Assembly (NCBI GenBank): GCA_026260175.1
Contig: JAKCWW010002147.1
Span: forward strand, 40,232 to 61,160
From: Reticulitermes lucifugus
Taxonomy: Eukaryota; Arthropoda; Insecta; Blattodea; Rhinotermitidae
DNA length: 20,929 nucleotides
Direction: 5' to 3'
This document shows, piece by piece, positions 1-8,556 of this stretch. The notes beneath the pieces are model-generated. The model searched no databases and was not told the origin of the DNA. It saw nothing but the letters and a program-made list of their open reading frames with translations. Each line of letters begins with the position of its first letter. Within the stretch, counting starts at the first letter, position 1. The translations under genes and the position numbers were made by a program.

Positions 1-66
1 CAACCTCCTGGAACCCTAAAGGCCTGTCCAGGCCTGTAATGGGATTGCTTTACCTTACCTTTTATC
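1..66 (+). mobile_element. 3' end of tRNA-derived SINE (family 1), cut by window edge
   Basis: About 60 bases match the 3' part of the SINE at 5199-5489 when that copy is reverse-complemented. The shared blocks are GGCCTGTCCAGGCCTGTAAT and GCTTTACCTTACCT, the last being the simple TTTACC-type tail. The 5' body lies outside the window. The sequence shows the match directly; membership of a SINE family is inferred from the fuller copy. Confidence 0.75.
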
Positions 67-401
67 AAGTGGCTGGCCAGCACCTTTTCTAGATCACCCT
101 GTAAAAGGTTGAGGCAGCCTCACATAACGTCGATTTGTCCTCAGTGAGTTCTAGAGAGCTCGGTATGTGCAGGGCACAGAAAGTGGCGACGTAGAGAAAT
201 TTCGCGCATCGTGTTGCTTGGAATAGCCGGCTGCAAGGAAACTTCTCTCACTGGAGCCCAGACTCGGCGTTCCTTGCATTTACCCACTTAACATAAAGAT
301 GGATGAAATGCAGAAGTACGGCGTAAGGGGTACCTGTTATGAGATGGTGCTACAGCGACTTATATTGACAAACTGCAGCATTATTTTGGCTTACTGACCT
401 T

Positions 402-516
402 CATTGATCGAAGATTCAGAAATGCATACAATATTGTAGTTGGAAAACCTGAAGGGAAGAGATCACTTGGCAGTAATAGGCATAGATACTAGGACAGTAT
501 TAAAATGTATTTTAAA
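402..516 (+). mobile_element. RTE-like LINE, C-terminal ORF fragment (copy A)
   Basis: Reading in the frame that begins at 418, the bases encode RNAYNIVVGKPEGKRSLG, then a degenerate basic stretch with a stop, then DSIKMYF. The VGKPEGKR-x-LG motif, a basic run and a D-x-IKM block are typical of the extreme C-terminus of RTE-type LINE polyproteins in insects. The same block recurs at 1031-1165, 2745-2890 and 4359-4480, which supports a repeat rather than a host gene. The copy is decayed. The 3' UTR part appears to resume at about 769 (see next LINE piece). Confidence 0.7.
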
Positions 517-768
517 TAAATAGTGTGTGTGAGTGTGGACCGGACTGAATTATGAAATTTCAGTTTTTACGGCTGATGTTGATCTATGATGGCCTCCTTT
601 TGGATTTCTGCACTTTGAGTAGTTGAATGTTCCGACTTTTCGGAGGAACGTATTGCGCCCATCTTCAAGGTGTAGGCAGTGCGTTCCTCCGAAACGTCGG
701 AACATTTAACGACTACACGGTGCAAAATCCAAAAGATCATCATCCTATTAGCTTTGTGTAGTGTCGAT
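517..768. repeat. segment interrupting LINE copy A, containing a foldback
   Basis: This roughly 250-base segment sits where the last coding codons of the LINE would be expected. LINE-like sequence is visible on both sides. Its central part is the inverted repeat at 598-734. The outer limits are inferred from where LINE similarity stops and resumes, and no target-site duplication was identified. Confidence 0.4.
598..734. repeat. long imperfect inverted repeat (foldback / MITE-like)
   Basis: Arms 598-656 and 676-734, each 59 bases, are reverse complements with about ten differences and a small offset. They are separated by a 19-base spacer at 657-675. The core CGTTCCTCCGAAA and GTCGGAACATT match on both arms, and both outer ends finish in TTTTGGATTT or its complement. 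Transcribed RNA would form a long hairpin. No protein is encoded. Most likely a non-autonomous foldback transposon; a hairpin-RNA source is possible but unsupported. Confidence 0.8.
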
Positions 769-855
769 TGGTGATCTTTTGTGAATACGGCAAAGGTGAA
801 AAATGTTATGACCAGCTGGGAAACTGTGGGCTTCTGAAGCAGAATTCTGTTGTAT
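769..855 (+). mobile_element. LINE copy A, 3' untranslated end
   Basis: The block TTGTGAATACGGCAA, then TGACCAGCTG and a CTTCTGAAG-type stretch, parallels 2935-3020 in LINE copy C, which has TTGTGAACACGGTAA followed by TGACCAGCTG. In copy C these bases directly follow the coding end, so here they are read as the separated 3' end of copy A. Confidence 0.5.
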
Positions 856-859
856 GGAT

Positions 860-1165
860 TTAGCTACTTGGTTGTTCTGTGTGGGTGTGAAGTGTGGTCC
901 TCATTCTGTGAACGAAGATGCGTTGGTAACAGTGCTGAGGACAGAGGGAGTAACATGGTGGTGAAGACTGCATAATGAGGAGCTGCATAATTTGTACTGG
1001 ATACCTGCTGTGGTGATCAAGTAAAGGAAGATGAGCTGGGCGCGATATGTAGTACGCATGGGAGGGGGGGGTGTTAGAAATGTGTACGTTCAAAATTTCA
1101 CTGAGGAAGTCGAACGGAAAGGCACTTCGGAGACATAAGCGTTGGTGGGAGGTGGTTGGCCGGGT
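860..1165 (+). mobile_element. RTE-like LINE, C-terminal ORF fragment (copy B)
   Basis: Fragments in shifting frames read VVLCGCEVWSS (868 onward), then RLHNEELHNLY, VIK, RKMSWARYVVRMGG (to about 1066) and RNVYVQ, ending in a degenerate basic block up to about 1140. The order, a VLYGCETWS-like block, an LHNEEL-x-x-LY block, an M-x-WA-x-x-VARMG-like block and an RNVY block, is that of the region after the reverse transcriptase in RTE-type LINEs. Stops and frameshifts show it is dead. It starts right after copy A, in the same orientation. Confidence 0.75.
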
Positions 1166-2744
1166 TTATGTGGTTGGGGTTTAGCCCATTGGCGGGTTTT
1201 GCGCAATTGTGTTGAACTTTGAGACGGGTCTGGTTGATGGATATCGCAGTGTATGCTCCTGCATGGGGCTTCACCGTTTGGTTGGGGGGGGGGGCGGGGC
1301 GAAAAGACTGATTGTGTTTAATATTTTCATTGTTTTTACCTCCTGTGCTCTGTCTGCATATCTGCATTGTCACCCCCAGGACGGCGCGTAGATACGGCCG
1401 CAGATTTATTTTCGCATTGGCCGCAGACGTGTCTTAAACCGACACTGCTTCAGGTTCCGTAAAATACGGGGGGATTTCTTTATCAGCTGTGTGGAATATT
1501 TTTGCAAGACGCTGGTTAGCCGAGCCCCCACAGGCAAACAGTACTGCTGTCCGTAGAAGAAGCAACTGGAATGTCTTGCGTGAAGGCCGTGTTCGCCTTT
1601 ATCCTCGGCGGTACACGTAGGTTAGTCGGGAAGGTCAGAATCGCCCGTCCTGCAGCCCGCAGCGTGCAACACATTGCAGTATGTCCGAGCTGCTAACAAG
1701 ACGTGCCAGCTGTGTGCTGATACTGCCAGAATAATCTTCAGCCCACTGACTTTCACTGACAGAAGTGGCTGGCGGCCCAGCACTCAACGGTGTCCTTATT
1801 AAGGCCACAGCGGCGTAACACTACCCGTTTTAGACCCCAGACAAGAGTGATGGTTTCCTGAACAGTTAACAAGAAGTTCTGGAGAAGAAAGGAAGGCGTC
1901 TTCTGTTCTTAAAATATATTGTTGTAGGAGAGTGATGCTGTTGAAAACTAACTATACAGTTCTGTGAATAATATCCACCCGTACGAATTACTACTTCGTT
2001 ATATTTGCCAGACGCTGTCGCTGTGTTTATAGTGTTTAATATGGAACCTGCTCATTGGTTTATGTTTTACCTGCATGCGAAATTTAATGTGCATAGTTTC
2101 AGTAACTCATCACTTATCGCCTTTAAACGTAAAGCTAGTTGCAGGTTTCGATGGTTTTTTTTTACCATTCTGCAAATATGTGACATCAACGAAGACACAA
2201 ACTGTCGACGTTCAAGGCCCTGCATTAAGTGGCGCTAATGTCGCGGACACCTCGGAAGTTCGCACAGTTATGCTATTAGAGTATTAAAGGCACCGCACCG
2301 TTCAGCCAAATTAAATAATTATTAACGTGTAGTTTATATGCTTTGTTTTCCCGAATTAAGCCTACATGAAACGAAACCTTAATTCATACGTGTCAGCATG
2401 TTTCATTAATTGGATTAAATTAGGTAATAGTCGCCTTGGGAGCCCCCGGGGGGGTCTTGTCTTTTAAGTTATTGGGCGGGTTTAATTTTGAGCAGTATGT
2501 ATGCAGATCATCATAAGCCCATGTTAAGTGGTGCCCATGTGGCCACGCGCACACAGGTTGCGGGTGGAGGAGACGGCCTCCAGGTATGGAGGGTAGTTGC
2601 CAATATATTTAATGTCAGCCAACAAGGGATGGTCCTCCAGAGTGGAGGTTGCGCGGGAGTTAACATCCGACCACACATCCCATCATAATTTGTGCTGTAG
2701 TACACAATATTCTTAGGACGAACTAACCAGTAGGGAGGAGTTGG
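1166..2744. other. intergenic/upstream stretch, no gene recognised
   Basis: Only short open frames without recognisable domains are present. There is a G-run at 1285-1300, and the sequence is fairly rich in CpG. The stretch 2480-2700 has a repetitive look (G-rich, with a doubled GTGGAGG/GGTCCTCCAG theme) and may be another interspersed repeat, but I cannot tie it to a copy elsewhere in the window. Confidence 0.5.
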
Positions 2745-3035
2745 GGGGGAGCATGAAACTCGCATAGGAGAGATGAACTGTGCATACAGAATTTTAGTGA
2801 GAAACCCCCAAAGGAAGAGGCCACTTAGAAGAGCTAGACGTGAATGGTATAGCGTTAGATACATCATTAAGACGAAGGACGGTGTGACGATATAGACTTG
2901 ATTCTTCTGCTCCGGACACGGTCCAGTGGCGGCTCTTGTGAACACGGTAATTAACCTTCGGGTTCTTTAAGAGGCAGGGAGTTTCGTGACCAGCTGAACG
3001 ATTCTGAGCTTTTAAAAAAGTTCGCTGTTTGGGGA
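2745..3035 (+). mobile_element. RTE-like LINE 3' end with 3' UTR (copy C)
   Basis: From 2749 the frame reads EHETRIGEMNCAYRILV, then RKRPLRRARREW, then a degraded segment. Later it reads ALVNTVINLRVL followed by a stop at about 2970. These are the last coding blocks of an RTE-type LINE. The UTR continues with GTGACCAGCTGAACGATTCT, shared with copy A. This is the best preserved 3' end of the four upstream copies and defines the family's coding-to-UTR junction. Frameshifts and substitutions show it is not functional. Confidence 0.75.
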
Positions 3036-3327
3036 TTTACAGCAGTTAGGTATCCAAGGAACCCTTGCTTCGAAGTTTAGCGTTGTCATAACCAAGTGTC
3101 TTCCTACTAACGGCTGTTTGTACGAGTAAAGAATTGGTGTGGCGTAAATCCACTCGTAGGGCGCAGTAAGGTCTTAGAAGTATTATTCGACAATCTTTCG
3201 GCATACTGAGTATGCAGTTAACTACAAGAGGTATAATTGGTGTCTTTACGCAGTAGGCGTATAATATATATGCTGTTGATGAACTTTGTCTTTTGGCTGA
3301 TATAATTGAATACATGTCTGTGTGTGT
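3036..3327. other. stretch with no recognised gene
   Basis: AT-moderate sequence between the LINE 3' end and a hAT-like MITE. I see only short open frames of no recognisable family, and no repeat copy elsewhere in the window. Confidence 0.5.
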
Positions 3328-3570
3328 CAGTGGCGTAGGTCGGTTTTTGTGACGCCGGGGGCGAGCAGTGACAATGACTGTCCCTGGCAGAAATTACGAA
3401 CTTTAAGAAATCAGAATTATTTATAAAATTTCCTTTTATATCTCTCAATAATTTAAAGTTTGGTGAGCGCAGAAAATAAAATATGTCATTTAAAATATTC
3501 ATTTTGCCGCCACTTGGAGTCTGCTGCCTGGGACGGCCGCACCACTCGCCCTATCCTAGCTACGCCCCTG
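3328..3570. mobile_element. hAT-like non-autonomous element (MITE), about 243 bp
   Basis: The left end CAGTGGCGTAGGTCGG (3328-3343) and the reverse complement of the right end (3555-3570), CAGGGGCGTAGCTAGG, match at 13 of 16 positions. CAG-GGCGTAG ends are common in hAT-superfamily MITEs of animals. G-rich subterminal sequence follows the left end. The expected 8-bp target duplication is not clear: the flanks are GTGTGTGT and CTGTGCAG, 4 of 8 matching. No transposase is encoded. Confidence 0.65.
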
Positions 3571-3639
3571 CTGTGCAGTATGTTTCTATATTGTACAATA
3601 AATTCCAGGACTGAGTTTTATTTTTTACTTTGTAAACGT

Positions 3640-3900
3640 GTTGCAAGAAGTTTGGTACCTGTATTTTTGTGTATTTTGACGCTTAAATTGCACGCTGTGC
3701 GAACTTAGTAAATTAAACCACAAGAAGCCTTTCGAAACGTCAGAAAGAACGACGGTCTTGCGTAACCAGCTGTTGTGTTCAAACTTCTGACTTCCCGTTG
3801 ACTGTTTCGGCGGCCGGAAAATACTAAACGTGCTGGGAGCTACGTCTGGAATGCCAGAAGGGCGTAGAAGCATTTCCCAGCCCTTGCCTAAGTTGTAACA
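3640..3900 (-). pseudogene. mariner/Tc1-type transposase C-terminal relic
   Basis: The minus-strand open frame 4095-3625 contains, from about 3891 down, GWEMLLRPSGIPDVAPS, then a FSIFRPPK block, then a KFEHNS-x-LRKTVV block. This fits the mariner signature around the last catalytic aspartate (a GWE-x-L-HPPYSPDLAPSD-like block, then LF-x-PLK). The Asp of the SPDLAP-type motif is kept as PDVAP, while the adjacent SD is changed to ST. The two upstream catalytic Asp regions and terminal inverted repeats were not found. I read it as a dead fragment, not a host gene, although the frame is open for 156 codons. Confidence 0.5.
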
Positions 3901-4334
3901 TATAATTCCTGTTTTGGGGAGTTGCATGCGGCCAGGCAAAATCAGTCTGTCCGTTTCGCAGTGAACCTGGCCTTTTCTTACGATGACGTTTTCGCATACG
4001 CTAGAGAGTAGTAGTAATAGTTGGCAGCCACTGTTGTTCCACTTGGCAGGAAGTGGATGTGGATGACCCCAAAATTTGCGGAAGGCAGTCACCACGACTT
4101 TGCCTGCAGAAGGTTGTTTTCATCAGCTTATGTGGAATAGGGCAGTTCATATTCCAATGAATCTGACCAAATCCGAGGCCCCTGTATAACATCTTGTCTG
4201 ATACGCCCGTTCTTCTTGGTAATTGTGTGTTTCCCGCCTATCCCACAAGATGGAGGAACGTCATTTATCGGCGTCCGCTTTTGCTTATTCGGTTTATTCG
4301 CATGTACCCTGTTTAACTGTGGATGGTGTCCGCA
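3901..4334. other. stretch with no recognised gene
   Basis: Sequence upstream (in minus sense) of the mariner relic. It may hold further decayed transposon sequence, but I see no motif. Short open frames on both strands lack any recognisable domain. Confidence 0.4.
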
Positions 4335-4480
4335 GTCCCTAAATTGAGAACGCGCCTTGCCGTGGTGAGATGAGAAATGCACATAGAATTTCAGTTGGAA
4401 AACTGGAGGGATAGAGACTACTGAGAAGGTCTAGGAGTAGATGGAAGGGCAATGGATCCTGAAGAAATACGGTGTGACGG
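4335..4480 (+). mobile_element. RTE-like LINE, C-terminal ORF fragment (copy D)
   Basis: From 4359 the frame reads RNAHRISVGKLEG, then a stop, then RLLRRSRSRWKGN. It aligns with the VGKPEGKR and basic blocks of copies A and C. Internal stops show decay. No 3' UTR match was seen after it. Confidence 0.65.
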
Positions 4481-5112
4481 CGTGTTCATTAGTAGGACAG
4501 ATTGCGTCCATCCACGGTTGTGACGCTCGTATGCTTTCTGGATGCGGTGGTGTATCAAGGTTTCGTCACAAGCGGCTGTCCTATAACGCCGGTTTCTCGA
4601 TAGCCCTGCATATGTGCTGCACATACAATTCTTTTGGCCTGTGTTTTGGCGTTTATCTGTTTTGTCCCGAGATGCTCATGAATGATTATTTCAACCGGTC
4701 AGTCAAATACTGTCTTGAAAGGTTGGGCTGTGTGCGCTCTAGGTTCCGGACTTTGAGCTTCCCGTTCGAAGTACTGACCCATTTAACCTTGATGGTTCAT
4801 ATCTTCTATTTCGAAGCGAAAGGAAGGGTATGCGTCTTCTTGCAGGTTCATGACGTTTGTGCTTAAAGTAGCTGAAACAGAAAATTACTGTTTCTGTGAA
4901 GTGTTGTTACAGTAGTAGTTGATTCACATGCAAACATTTTGTTGGACCATGTCCAGTGTCTGATTTGTGTTTGATATACACGCTGTATCGGGCGTTGGCT
5001 GTGCTCCCATCTTCAGGTACTTGTTTGTTGTTATTTTTCCACTAAGATTTGTTGCTAACGCTGGGCTCAACGCTAGGCTTCTACGTAGTGCTCGCTCCAA
5101 GAACCCCAGTTC
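4481..5112. other. stretch with no recognised gene
   Basis: A plus-strand open frame runs through 4441-4866 but begins inside LINE copy D and shows no known domain. The rest has no recognised repeat or gene. Confidence 0.4.
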
Positions 5113-5113
5113 A

Positions 5114-5181
5114 TCCTCTGATCTAGTGGTTAGCATACTATCCTAGCATTTAAACGCCCCGAGGTTTGATCCTTATTGTCG
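5114..5181 (+). repeat. tRNA-derived sequence, probable SINE head
   Basis: CTGATCTAGTGGTTAGCAT resembles a tRNA A box with D-arm, and GAGGTTTGATCC about 30 bases later resembles a B box. Spacing fits a tRNA-like pol III promoter, but the arms do not form a convincing cloverleaf, so it is more likely a SINE fragment than a tRNA gene. The family 1 SINE inserted immediately 3' of it. Confidence 0.45.
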
Positions 5182-5506
5182 CCAATGAACTTGAAGTAAA
5201 GGTAAAGGTAAAGGTAAAGGTAAAGCAATTCCATTACAGGCCTGGACAGGCCCTTAGAGTTCCAGGTTCCAGATTTCTAGACAATCAGCACATGAAGGTG
5301 GTAAGGTTGTCAGCCCTATTTACCCCCTAGAAAATATTCCTGGTACTCATTTCTGTTAGAGGCTGAGCCGACCCCAGGGCCAGTGCGACCGAAAGGATTA
5401 TGTCAATGAAACATTTCAATGACACCATCGGGAATCGAACCCGCGACCTTCCGGCTTGTAGCGCAGTGCCTCAACGAACTCCGCCAACCCCAATGAACTT
5501 GAAGTA
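5182..5506. repeat. 17-bp target-site duplication around SINE
   Basis: CCAATGAACTTGAAGTA is present at 5182-5198 and again, identical, at 5490-5506, on either side of the family 1 SINE. Perfect identity of 17 bases indicates LINE-machinery-mediated insertion and gives exact element limits of 5199-5489. Confidence 0.9.
5199..5489 (-). mobile_element. full-length tRNA-derived SINE (family 1)
   Basis: Read on the minus strand it starts with GGTTGGCGGAGTTCGTTGAG, an A-box-like sequence. A perfect B box GGTTCGATTCC follows at about 5433-5443, then a unique body of about 180 bases and a tail of TTTACC units (plus-strand AAGGTA repeats at 5199-5226). The tRNA-like head supplies an internal RNA polymerase III promoter. 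Length is 291 bases, and flanking direct repeats are perfect, so the insertion is complete and probably fairly recent. A second partial copy lies at 1-66. Confidence 0.9.
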
Positions 5507-5970
5507 GGAAATATTAAAACAGTGCTTTCAGAATGAGAACCGGTCGCCTGAGGATGTGAGTAGAGCCGTGTATCGGAAGCACTGGAAGATGTACATAGTT
5601 CTAGTATACTAGGAAAATTAACAAATTCGAGGTGAAAATAGAAGGAAAAGAAACATTTTCAATGTGCAAATTTTAGAAAAAGGGACACATTTAGAGAGTA
5701 AATTACTACGAAAAGGGACAGTTTTAAATGACAAGTGTTTCGACGGAAAGTATACTTGCATCCGCGCTAATGTTTATGTGTCGTGTACAAATGATGGGTA
5801 TTCAAACGACGAGAGGGTTGCTAGTTTCCAATCCGCGATGTTTTCCTCTCGGATCTTCAGCAATTCGTCACGCACCGTGCAGCTGTATTGGCCGCAGAAG
5901 CAAGGCAGCTAGCAGTGGGCGTGCAGCAAGCAGCGTTATCACAGACACAACGCGTTCTGAAGATGTGCTC
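5507..5970. other. stretch with no recognised gene
   Basis: Contains overlapping short plus-strand open frames without recognisable domains. I see no repeat copy elsewhere in the window. Confidence 0.4.
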
Positions 5971-5974
5971 ACCC

Positions 5975-6055
5975 ATGAAAGATTATTTTTTATGGAACGT
6001 AACGCCCTGTAGTGTCGTAGACAGCCAAAGTGTCGGAGGCTTCTTAGTGCCGTAT
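5975..6055 (+). repeat. interspersed repeat fragment (shared with 17830-17965)
   Basis: The bases TGGAACGTAACGCCCTGTAG, coding in one frame for LWNVTPCSVVD, resemble 17871-17918, which reads VWNAMPCSLV. The two segments share most bases over about 45 positions, so this is an interspersed repeat rather than a gene. The parent element is unknown to me. Confidence 0.5.
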
Positions 6056-6103
6056 CCGGGGAGCACTGACATCCTCGCTGTGGTTGCGTTCTTCCTCTGC
6101 TGT

Positions 6104-6405
6104 GGGAGGCGGGATAGCTCAGTCAGAGTAGTGACTAGGCCACTGGTTGTGAGACCGAGGAAGGTGTTCGATTCCCGGCAGGGGCAAGGGATGTTTCTCT
6201 GTTTCCATCGCGTCCGGTCAGACTGTAGATCCCTACCCCAAGCCTATTATTCAGTGGGTAGGCCTACTGGTGGCTGTTTCTCCGGGGTGAAGAGGGTCGA
6301 GACGTGAAGCTGACCACTCACCTCCAGCTAGTGCCGAAATTAATGCTTGCAGCTGTACCTCCACTCCCCTCTAGTCTTCGTGACGTGCGCAGGGAGAGTT
6401 TCACA
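6104..6405 (+). mobile_element. tRNA-derived SINE (family 2, copy 1)
   Basis: GGGATAGCTCAGTCAGAG is an A box typical of a tRNA D-arm, and GTTCGATTCCCGGC (about 6168-6181) contains the B box. The body ends in GTGAAGCTGACCACTCACCT and TGCGCAGGGA blocks found in the other copies. I count about 14 CpG in this copy. Related copies lie at about 8314, 9255, 13735 and 18222, all in the same orientation. Confidence 0.8.
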
Positions 6406-7490
6406 TTTGCAATCCCCCCCCCCCTACATTTTCTCGTGCTGTCTGAATCTTCGATTCAGTGACGATTGTCAGCCATTTTTTATTTTTAATAATATGCAGT
6501 TTTGCTGCGAGGTTTATGTTTACATGATGACATGGGCCTGTGAAGTAAGGTGAAGGTAGCCGATGTTATGTAGATATTTTACCAGCTGTTGAGGTTTGTT
6601 GAATCTAAATGTGGAAGTGTAAAAGAGAGTGGTGCTGTTGGAAGACACATGTGTCAGACTATCTGATGCGATTTTTGTCCACCATTTTTCTTTTTTTTTA
6701 AATATTAAGCTTCATTTCCTTTGTTGGTTTAATACATCGAGACTCTTCTTACAGGTATCAAGTTGTTCCTTACACCAACTTCCTTTGAATTCAAAAATGA
6801 TACACTGAAGTGACTGTGATGTATACAATACCTTGATGTGTAGCTGTAGTGAAAAGTAGGTTGTAGCACCCAAAAAAAACACTACCATCAACCATTTGTC
6901 TGAACGTTGATTTATTTGGGACAGAAATCTGTTGTTGGAGTTAATACATACTGCATACCGTCCAGCCCGTAGCGAAATGTTAAATAAACGCGTGTATGAA
7001 ATACAGTTGTGTATAACATTTTATAGTTTCTTTGTACTCGGTGCATAAAGTTGAAGGTGTAATGGAAATAACGATGTCTCCGCTTGTGCGCATGTTTATT
7101 GTTTGAAACTGCTGAATACATTTTGATGAAATTTGGCGTGGGAATGTACGTTAAGAGATGCTGGGTGAACTTAATTTTGTTTAGCGTCAATCCAGTTTGC
7201 AGTATGGTCCGTGAAGTTAATATATCGAAGTACAGTAATCCCTCGTCCAGCACGGAGGTAGTTTGGNGGGGGGGGGGGGTCACGGCGTACTGGACAAAAC
7301 CGCGTTGTGCAGACTTTTCATGGGAAAAACTGGGTTACGGGAATGCAGACGCTTATGGATCTTCTCCATCACTTAAAATAGATACTCGTATGTTTTTGTA
7401 CATTAAACCTTTATACAGTGCTTGGGTAGCTGATGCCGGCGGCTTCCGCGGTGGTTGAGTGAGTAACCGCCAGCGTTTATCCGCGTGTAC
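6406..7490. other. stretch with homopolymers and one ambiguous base, no gene recognised
   Basis: A C-run at 6413-6424 and a G-run at about 7265-7280 are the clearest features. Base 7267 is N. Short open frames on both strands lack recognisable domains. At 7427-7490 a GGTGGTTGAGTGAGTAACCG block looks faintly tRNA-derived, without a B box. Confidence 0.5.
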
Positions 7491-7545
7491 ATAGGCGTAA
7501 CTGGGAGGGGGTGCAAGGGGGGGGGCAAATGCCCCTCCAGTATTT
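7491..7545. repeat. possible hAT-like element end
   Basis: TAGGCGTAACTGGGAGGGGG followed by a G-run and GGGCAAATGCCCC resembles the GGCGTAG-x-T ends and G-rich subterminal sequence of hAT-type MITEs, as at 3328. The opposite end was not found, so this is at best a truncated copy. Confidence 0.35.
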
Positions 7546-8313
7546 TTCTACCTAAGAATAGTTTTTTTTTTGGCTACTGAGTTGAAGAGGGGCAAACAAA
7601 ACAATTAGAAATATTTTCAAAACTATTATATGGGCAGTTTAAAGACAGAAAAACTGAAAACCTGCGTTTTACGGGACGCAGAATAGAGGCATCAGTTTTT
7701 AATACCCACGGTCGGTTTGGTCCCCCCTCCCCACAATGTTATTAGCCAATTTAAGCCTGTGGGCGTGTATTTACAATTTTCAGCGTTCGGCAAAAAACCT
7801 CCCCCATATGTTTATCTTCAACCATGTATAGTAAATATTGTGCAGGGGAATAACCGCGATGTGGAAAGATGCGTTGGACGGACGGGTTGCTGTGCCTGCG
7901 TGCAATTCACGTTGGCCACACTGAAAGTCGTATTCTCATTCTACAGTATGTGTCAGATTGACCCGAGCACAAATTCTTTTTTGACAAACAGCTGTTTCTT
8001 ACAAAGGAATGCAGTGCAGATTTTGAAAACTAGTCTTGTATGTTTTTGGACTGTAAGTCCAAGGATGTCCTGTTTTAAGTCCTGCTAGTAGAAAGAAAAA
8101 GCTACCAGCTTGCTTCCTTGCCCCATATGCGATTCAGTCTCTTCACGAAGTACGTATTAAGTCCGTGTTTCAGCTGGTACGCTTCCTGTGATAGAAATGG
8201 TTTATGCCTTTGTTAGTTTGATTACTGGCGGACATGTGTGACGCAAACCTGTGCTGACATTTCTCAGGAGCTAAGTTTGTGATTTTCAGCGGTGAACATG
8301 TACTTTACCGTGG
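7546..8313. other. stretch with no recognised gene
   Basis: A 123-codon open frame at 7717-8088 has no domain that I recognise and no splice or initiation context that supports it. I see no repeat copy elsewhere in the window. Confidence 0.4.
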
Positions 8314-8556
8314 ACGGAGGCGGGATAGCGTACGCGGGATGTGTGACAGGATGTTCGATCCCCGGCAGGGGTGAGAAATTCCTTTTTACTTTAAAAGTGC
8401 CCCCTTTTAAGTGGGTAGCGGGGGCGCTTTCCTTTGGGGTAAAGCGGCCGGGACGTGAAGCTGACCACTCATCTAGAGACGACGTTAAGAGTGCGTGAAG
8501 CTATACTTCCACTGAACCGTATATGCCATCATGCCTTGCACAGGGACACCTTTGCG
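8314..8556 (+). mobile_element. tRNA-derived SINE (family 2, copy 2)
   Basis: Shares GAGGCGGGATAG, a GTTCGATCCCCGGCAGGGGT B-box region, GGCCGGGACGTGAAGCTGAC, and the CAGGGACACCTTT end block with the copies at 6104 and 18222. Part of the tRNA head between the A and B boxes is deleted compared with copy 1. I count about 16 CpG in roughly 245 bases. Confidence 0.8.

Noticed and set aside
2320..2450. Possible AT-rich inverted repeat with ATGAAAC/GTTTCAT
   Set aside because: Only short matches in AT-rich sequence; not distinguishable from chance by eye.
2511..2945. 144-codon minus-strand open frame
   Set aside because: It lies largely antisense to LINE copy C and shows no domain; it looks like a shadow frame.
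4441..4866. 141-codon plus-strand open frame
   Set aside because: It begins inside decayed LINE copy D, and no domain, splice site or start context supports a gene.
5114..5181. Functional tRNA gene
   Set aside because: A and B boxes are present, but acceptor and anticodon stems do not pair convincingly; a SINE head fits better.
6104..6185. Functional tRNA gene at the head of the SINE
   Set aside because: The sequence continues into a body shared with several other copies, and no proper tRNA 3' acceptor stem or terminator follows the B box.
7717..8088. 123-codon plus-strand open frame
   Set aside because: No recognisable domain or gene context; a frame of this length can occur by chance in sequence of this composition.
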